A stretch of DNA of 64,000 nucleotides from Chitinophagaceae bacterium. Its GTDB lineage: Bacteria > Bacteroidota > Bacteroidia > Chitinophagales > Chitinophagaceae. Positions 61,266 through 64,000 of this stretch are shown one piece after another (the stretch's first letter is position 1; the number at the start of each line of letters is the position of its first letter). Below the pieces are notes generated by a model that was not told the DNA's origin, ran no database searches, and saw only the letters and a program-made list of their open reading frames with translations. A program made the position numbers and the translations under genes. The stretch spans positions 1-64,000 of the forward strand of contig JABFRU010000005.1 of the NCBI GenBank assembly GCA_013140985.1, in the 5' to 3' direction.

Positions 61266-61616
61266 ATGAAAAAATTTACACTCGCAGTGATCACTGCATT
61301 CTTGTGCATTACCGCACAGGCACAAAAAGAGATCAGGATAGAAGATATAACTTCTCATGTTGGCGATTCGGTAACGGTCTGCGCCAAAGTATATGGCGGC
61401 ATTTATCTTGACAGAAGCAATCTCACTTTATTAAATGTTGGTGGCGCTTATCCGAATGCCCCGCTTACGCTTGTAATAAGACAAAGAGAAAAGTTCAAAG
61501 AGGCCCCGGAAACTTTTTACAAAGACAAGGAGGTTTGTATTACAGGAAAAATTGTTCTTTATAAAGAGAAGCCGCAAATAGAATTATACGAAGAGAGGCA
61601 GATCGCAGTGAAGTAG
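61266..61616 (+). CDS. Secreted OB-fold-like hypothetical protein
   Basis: A 116-residue protein with signal peptide (ending AQAQ) and a small beta-barrel resembling an OB-fold of DUF4539/BOF type: VGDSVTVCAKVYGGIYLDRS, then LTLLNVGGAYPNAPLTLVI, KEVCITGKIVLYKEKPQIEL. Such periplasmic domains bind ligands or nucleic acid. It is 34 bp downstream of the methyltransferase gene in the same direction. Confidence 0.75.
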   Translation: MKKFTLAVITAFLCITAQAQKEIRIEDITSHVGDSVTVCAKVYGGIYLDRSNLTLLNVGGAYPNAPLTLVIRQREKFKEAPETFYKDKEVCITGKIVLYKEKPQIELYEERQIAVK

Positions 61617-61621
61617 CAATT

Positions 61622-62395
61622 TTATTCGTTGATAGCCTCAGGCAACATTTGAAAAAAACTGTCCGCTCTTGAATGGTCCATTTTTTCATAAAACATTCCC
61701 ACCCGGTTCAGGTTTTTATAATACTCATTCACATGCAGGTAATAATATTTCTCTGATTTAATATACCATGCTTTCTCACCAAGATGCGATGCAAGAAACC
61801 ATTTTTCCAGCAAGCGGCCTGCCCTGCCATTTCCATCATTAAAAGGATGAATAGAAACAAAAGCAAGATGAATAAAGGAAGCATAATAAAAAACCTCTTC
61901 TGCGCTCAGCTTTGACCGGAGTTGGTATTCAATATCGTTCCATAATTTGCTCATTTCTTCTTCAACCATTCCGGACGGGGCTGCTTCAAATTGTATCCTC
62001 CCTGTTTTATGTTCCATCACCAGCATTTCGTTTTTCCTGTAAACACCTCTATCTTTTGCCGGAAGCAGGTGTTGTGAAAGAAGAATATGGCTTCGCAGAA
62101 AATTGTTGACGGTCAGCTTGTTTTCCCTTGCAAACTGATAGGCTTGATACAGGTCATTAGGTTTTTGTACCAGTTCCGGCAGATATTCAATGTCCTGCAT
62201 CTTATGCTTTACATAGCTGTCAATTTCCATTTGTTCTCCTTCCAGCCGGGAAGAAGACATGACTGCTACTGAAGTATAAAAAGTAAAACTTTGTGGAGTA
62301 AGCTCAATTTTATCCATTTGCTCTACTCCTTTCTCAATATCAACAGACAAGTTTGCACGGTAAGAATTCAAATATTTATCCGTCAGTATTTTCAC
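61622..62395 (-). CDS. Fic family protein
   Basis: A 257-residue Fic protein. The active-site motif HPFNDGNGRAGR (about 180-191) is intact, with catalytic histidine and the phosphate-binding glycines, so AMPylation or a related nucleotidyl transfer is expected. An N-terminal helix carries SSRLEGEQ-like residues (SSSRLEGEQMEI), close to the inhibitory S/TxxxE(G/N) motif that blocks Fic by its glutamate. It starts with GTG at 62395. No toxin-antitoxin partner is adjacent. The target is unknown. Confidence 0.92.
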   Translation of the reverse strand: MKILTDKYLNSYRANLSVDIEKGVEQMDKIELTPQSFTFYTSVAVMSSSRLEGEQMEIDSYVKHKMQDIEYLPELVQKPNDLYQAYQFARENKLTVNNFLRSHILLSQHLLPAKDRGVYRKNEMLVMEHKTGRIQFEAAPSGMVEEEMSKLWNDIEYQLRSKLSAEEVFYYASFIHLAFVSIHPFNDGNGRAGRLLEKWFLASHLGEKAWYIKSEKYYYLHVNEYYKNLNRVGMFYEKMDHSRADSFFQMLPEAINE

Positions 62396-62456
62396 CCGGC
62401 TAAGTTAATTATAATACAGAAGGGAACCTGCAAACAACAATGATCAGAGCTGGCTA

Positions 62457-62796
62457 CTAATACATCAGCGGTTTCTTTGCATTATTGCGCCAGCCCGCCT
62501 GGCTCTCATACTCCACAAAGAATATAGTAAGGTCAGCCTGGCTTTCGTAGTCCACAAAAAAATATTTTCTTTTTGGCCTGGCTGCTGTACCCGGTAAAGA
62601 ACCATTTGCCATCGTTCTCTCCTGCCTGGCTTTCATATTTTACTTTATATACTTTAAGATCTGCCTGGCTCTCGTATTTTACCACAAACACTTTTACATC
62701 TGCCTGGCTGCTGTAATCAACAGAGAATACTTTTTGAGCAGGGACAACGGATGATATTATTATCCCGGACAATAAAAAAACTAATGATCTTTTCAT
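62457..62796 (-). pseudogene. DUF6150-like repeat protein, frameshifted at a T7 run
   Basis: A signal-peptide protein with four complete 12-15 residue repeats of the form YxSQAD plus KVFVV (VFSVDYSSQAD; VKVFVVKYESQAD; LKVYKVKYESQAG). The visible frame is 62533-62796 and ends prematurely after GYSSQAK at IFFCGLRKPG. If one T is removed from the T7 run, the frame continues as KIFFVDYESQAD, LTIFFVEYESQAG, WRNNAKKPLMY to a TAG at 62457, restoring regular repeats. This is either a frameshift mutation, a sequencing error or a programmed slip. The family assignment is by repeat pattern. Confidence 0.72.
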
Positions 62797-62927
62797 GTTA
62801 ATACTGTTTAGTCATTATTAAGATACAATATATTGATCGCTGAACATAGCATCCCTGTTAAATATCCTTAAACGTTAGCAACTAAGTGGACATGCTTTAT
62901 CACTTCATCCATTAGTAATCAGGGCCA

Positions 62928-63809
62928 TCAATTGTCAAATGAAATATCCCGTACAGGATGTATTTCCCAGGCAGATTCTCCTTCCACTTCCCTGCATTTG
63001 GCCGGCTTGGTAGCATGATGCGAATCATAAAATAGAGATCCGCGGATACTTATACGGGTATTGCTTTGCAAATAACCTCTCCGGCCACATACCGGTACAT
63101 CGCCCAGGTGATCGAGTGCTTTTCTCCTGACTTCCCGCATCTGATCTTTCAGTTCTGATGAACCATCGGTTGGAATGCCTGATATCTCGGCATTAAATAC
63201 TCTTGTTACACCTTCTATATAAGAGGGTGTGCTACCGATGAGTAAATGAAGATCATTATCAGCTTCCACCGTAATGGTATAGAGATACGCTTTTTTAATG
63301 ATCACATTCCTGTTTTCTTGTTCTACCCGGCTATCGAGATGGCCGATCCGGAGGTTATTCATGAACTCCCTCGACTTTAAGCTGCGAAAGAGGGCCGGTA
63401 TAGTTGGAAAAGTCTCGTAGCGTTTCATAGAAAAATTGGTCTTGGGAGTTTTTCTTACACTTCCTTTAAAAGGATCGTTAGGGCCTGCCCTGGTAGCCAG
63501 GTCTGCAGTCATCACCATTGCATGTACCAGAACAGAATCCGAAACTGCTGACGGATCTAAGAGTACTACTTGCTCTTCGGGCAACCGGGGATCATCTTGC
63601 TTTCGCAGTATTATCTTTTTGCCTGAGGGAGTGATGTAGTAAGCAAGCTCTTTTTCCGGTGGCGCATCGAGTGAATAAACCCTTGCTGTACTATCCCGGA
63701 ATAATTCTTTTGACCTGGCATTACTTACTCTCCTGTTTCCACTGCATGCATACAATATGCACAGGAGAAGCGGGACAACAAACAGTATGGCTTGACGGCG
63801 AAAATTCAT
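62928..63809 (-). CDS. Hypothetical lipoprotein
   Basis: A 293-residue protein with signal peptide and lipobox (ILYAC, Cys about 22). The mature part is beta-rich, with VLVHAMVMTADLATRAGPND, RVEQENRNVIIKKAYLYTIT and DQMREVRRKALDHLGDVPVC. I do not recognise the family. It may be anchored in the outer membrane. Nearby genes give no functional hint. Confidence 0.7.
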   Translation of the reverse strand: MNFRRQAILFVVPLLLCILYACSGNRRVSNARSKELFRDSTARVYSLDAPPEKELAYYITPSGKKIILRKQDDPRLPEEQVVLLDPSAVSDSVLVHAMVMTADLATRAGPNDPFKGSVRKTPKTNFSMKRYETFPTIPALFRSLKSREFMNNLRIGHLDSRVEQENRNVIIKKAYLYTITVEADNDLHLLIGSTPSYIEGVTRVFNAEISGIPTDGSSELKDQMREVRRKALDHLGDVPVCGRRGYLQSNTRISIRGSLFYDSHHATKPAKCREVEGESAWEIHPVRDISFDN

Positions 63810-63887
63810 AGCAGGTAGATTTAATGATGGTTTAAAAAGAGATATACTTTCAAGATACTTAAAAAATAATGACCGGGCAATCAGCTT

Positions 63888-64000
63888 TTATATTCCCGGC
63901 TTTCTTTTTTGCCGGTCTTTTATATTGAGCCAGATGCTCAGTATAAAACAGATTCCGAAGATGATCAGCGTTGCGTTCTCTACCAACTGCGGATCGAAAT
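63888..64000 (-). CDS. C-terminus of a membrane protein, cut by window edge
   Basis: An open frame on the minus strand runs from the window edge to a TAA at 63888. It encodes FDPQLVENATLIIFGICFIL and SIWLNIKDRQKRKPGI: one transmembrane helix followed by a basic tail. The context looks like a real coding end, but the rest lies outside the window. Confidence 0.5.
   Translation of the reverse strand, partial: FDPQLVENATLIIFGICFILSIWLNIKDRQKRKPGI

Noticed and set aside
1-64000. Diversity-generating retroelement
   Set aside because: The Avd-like protein is present, but no reverse transcriptase or template/variable repeat pair was found.

Overview
The window is chromosomal DNA from a member of the Bacteroidota, most likely a Chitinophagaceae-like bacterium. 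Supporting signs are a protein with a type IX secretion (T9SS type A) sorting domain, a large OMP_b-brl_3-type outer-membrane protein, DUF4834, DUF1080 and MnmD-type proteins, a SWIB-domain DNA-binding protein with a histone-H1-like tail, AT-leaning coding sequence, and promoters of the Bacteroidota form TTTG-N16-21-TAnnTTTG without obvious Shine-Dalgarno sites. There is no rRNA operon, prophage, transposase, CRISPR array or reverse transcriptase. Most genes are core housekeeping or cell-envelope genes.

Layout. 1-6.3 kb: end of a DinB-like gene, a small lipoprotein, a DUF1080 protein, an AlkA-like glycosylase, mnmD, a secreted amidohydrolase and cysS. 6.5-11.1 kb: a membrane-anchored phosphodiesterase/nuclease-like protein, two tandem rhomboid proteases and rlmD. 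11.2-16.7 kb: a TlpA-like thioredoxin protein, a SurA-like isomerase, a four-helix-bundle (S23/Avd-like) gene and metF. 16.8-20 kb: lptB, a GH3-like gene and fabG. 20-27 kb: a second AlkA-like glycosylase, paaZ with an enoyl-CoA hydratase, small periplasmic proteins, adk and msrB. 27-36 kb: an M16 protease, an SRPBCC/GyrI-like protein, an aminotransferase, a glycosyltransferase and an EamA transporter. 36-45 kb: sixA-like, a purF-like amidotransferase, a second SurA-like isomerase and the rimP-nusA-infB operon. 45-50 kb: a CAU tRNA, a beta-barrel protein, hflX, a Rieske protein between two paralogous secreted propeller-like proteins, and tRNA-Asn. 50-64 kb: a TonB-dependent-receptor-like protein with a partner, the SWIB/H1-like protein, a T9SS cargo protein, a GHL10 glycoside hydrolase, a WalJ-like MBL hydrolase, a methyltransferase, a Fic protein, a frameshifted DUF6150-like gene and a lipoprotein.

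The most unusual content lies between the genes. At thirteen loci the intergenic gap is filled by an inverted repeat whose arms are built from imperfect reiterations of a short word of about 6-9 bp. The word differs from locus to locus, but several loci share one. At one locus (14.68-15.14 kb) the arms enclose a complete gene for a four-helix-bundle protein of the S23/Avd family, so the ORF-less loci look like non-autonomous derivatives of it or products of a shared process. Two further intergenic gaps hold a single arm. Similar reiterated words occur inside coding sequences (cysS, paaZ, possibly fabG). A second class of GC-rich palindromes of the CCCCTnnAGGGG or CCTCCGAAGGAGG type lies between genes and also in frame inside cysS, rlmD and a glycosyltransferase gene. 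I regard the word-repeat elements with the four-helix-bundle gene as the best candidate here for an undescribed system.

Starts were often moved from the longest ORF to an internal ATG, where the upstream part was only a translated repeat arm or lay upstream of a promoter. Two small genes (a 46-aa lipoprotein and a 56-aa membrane protein) and the true N-terminal part of the EamA transporter were recovered by reading the sequence directly.
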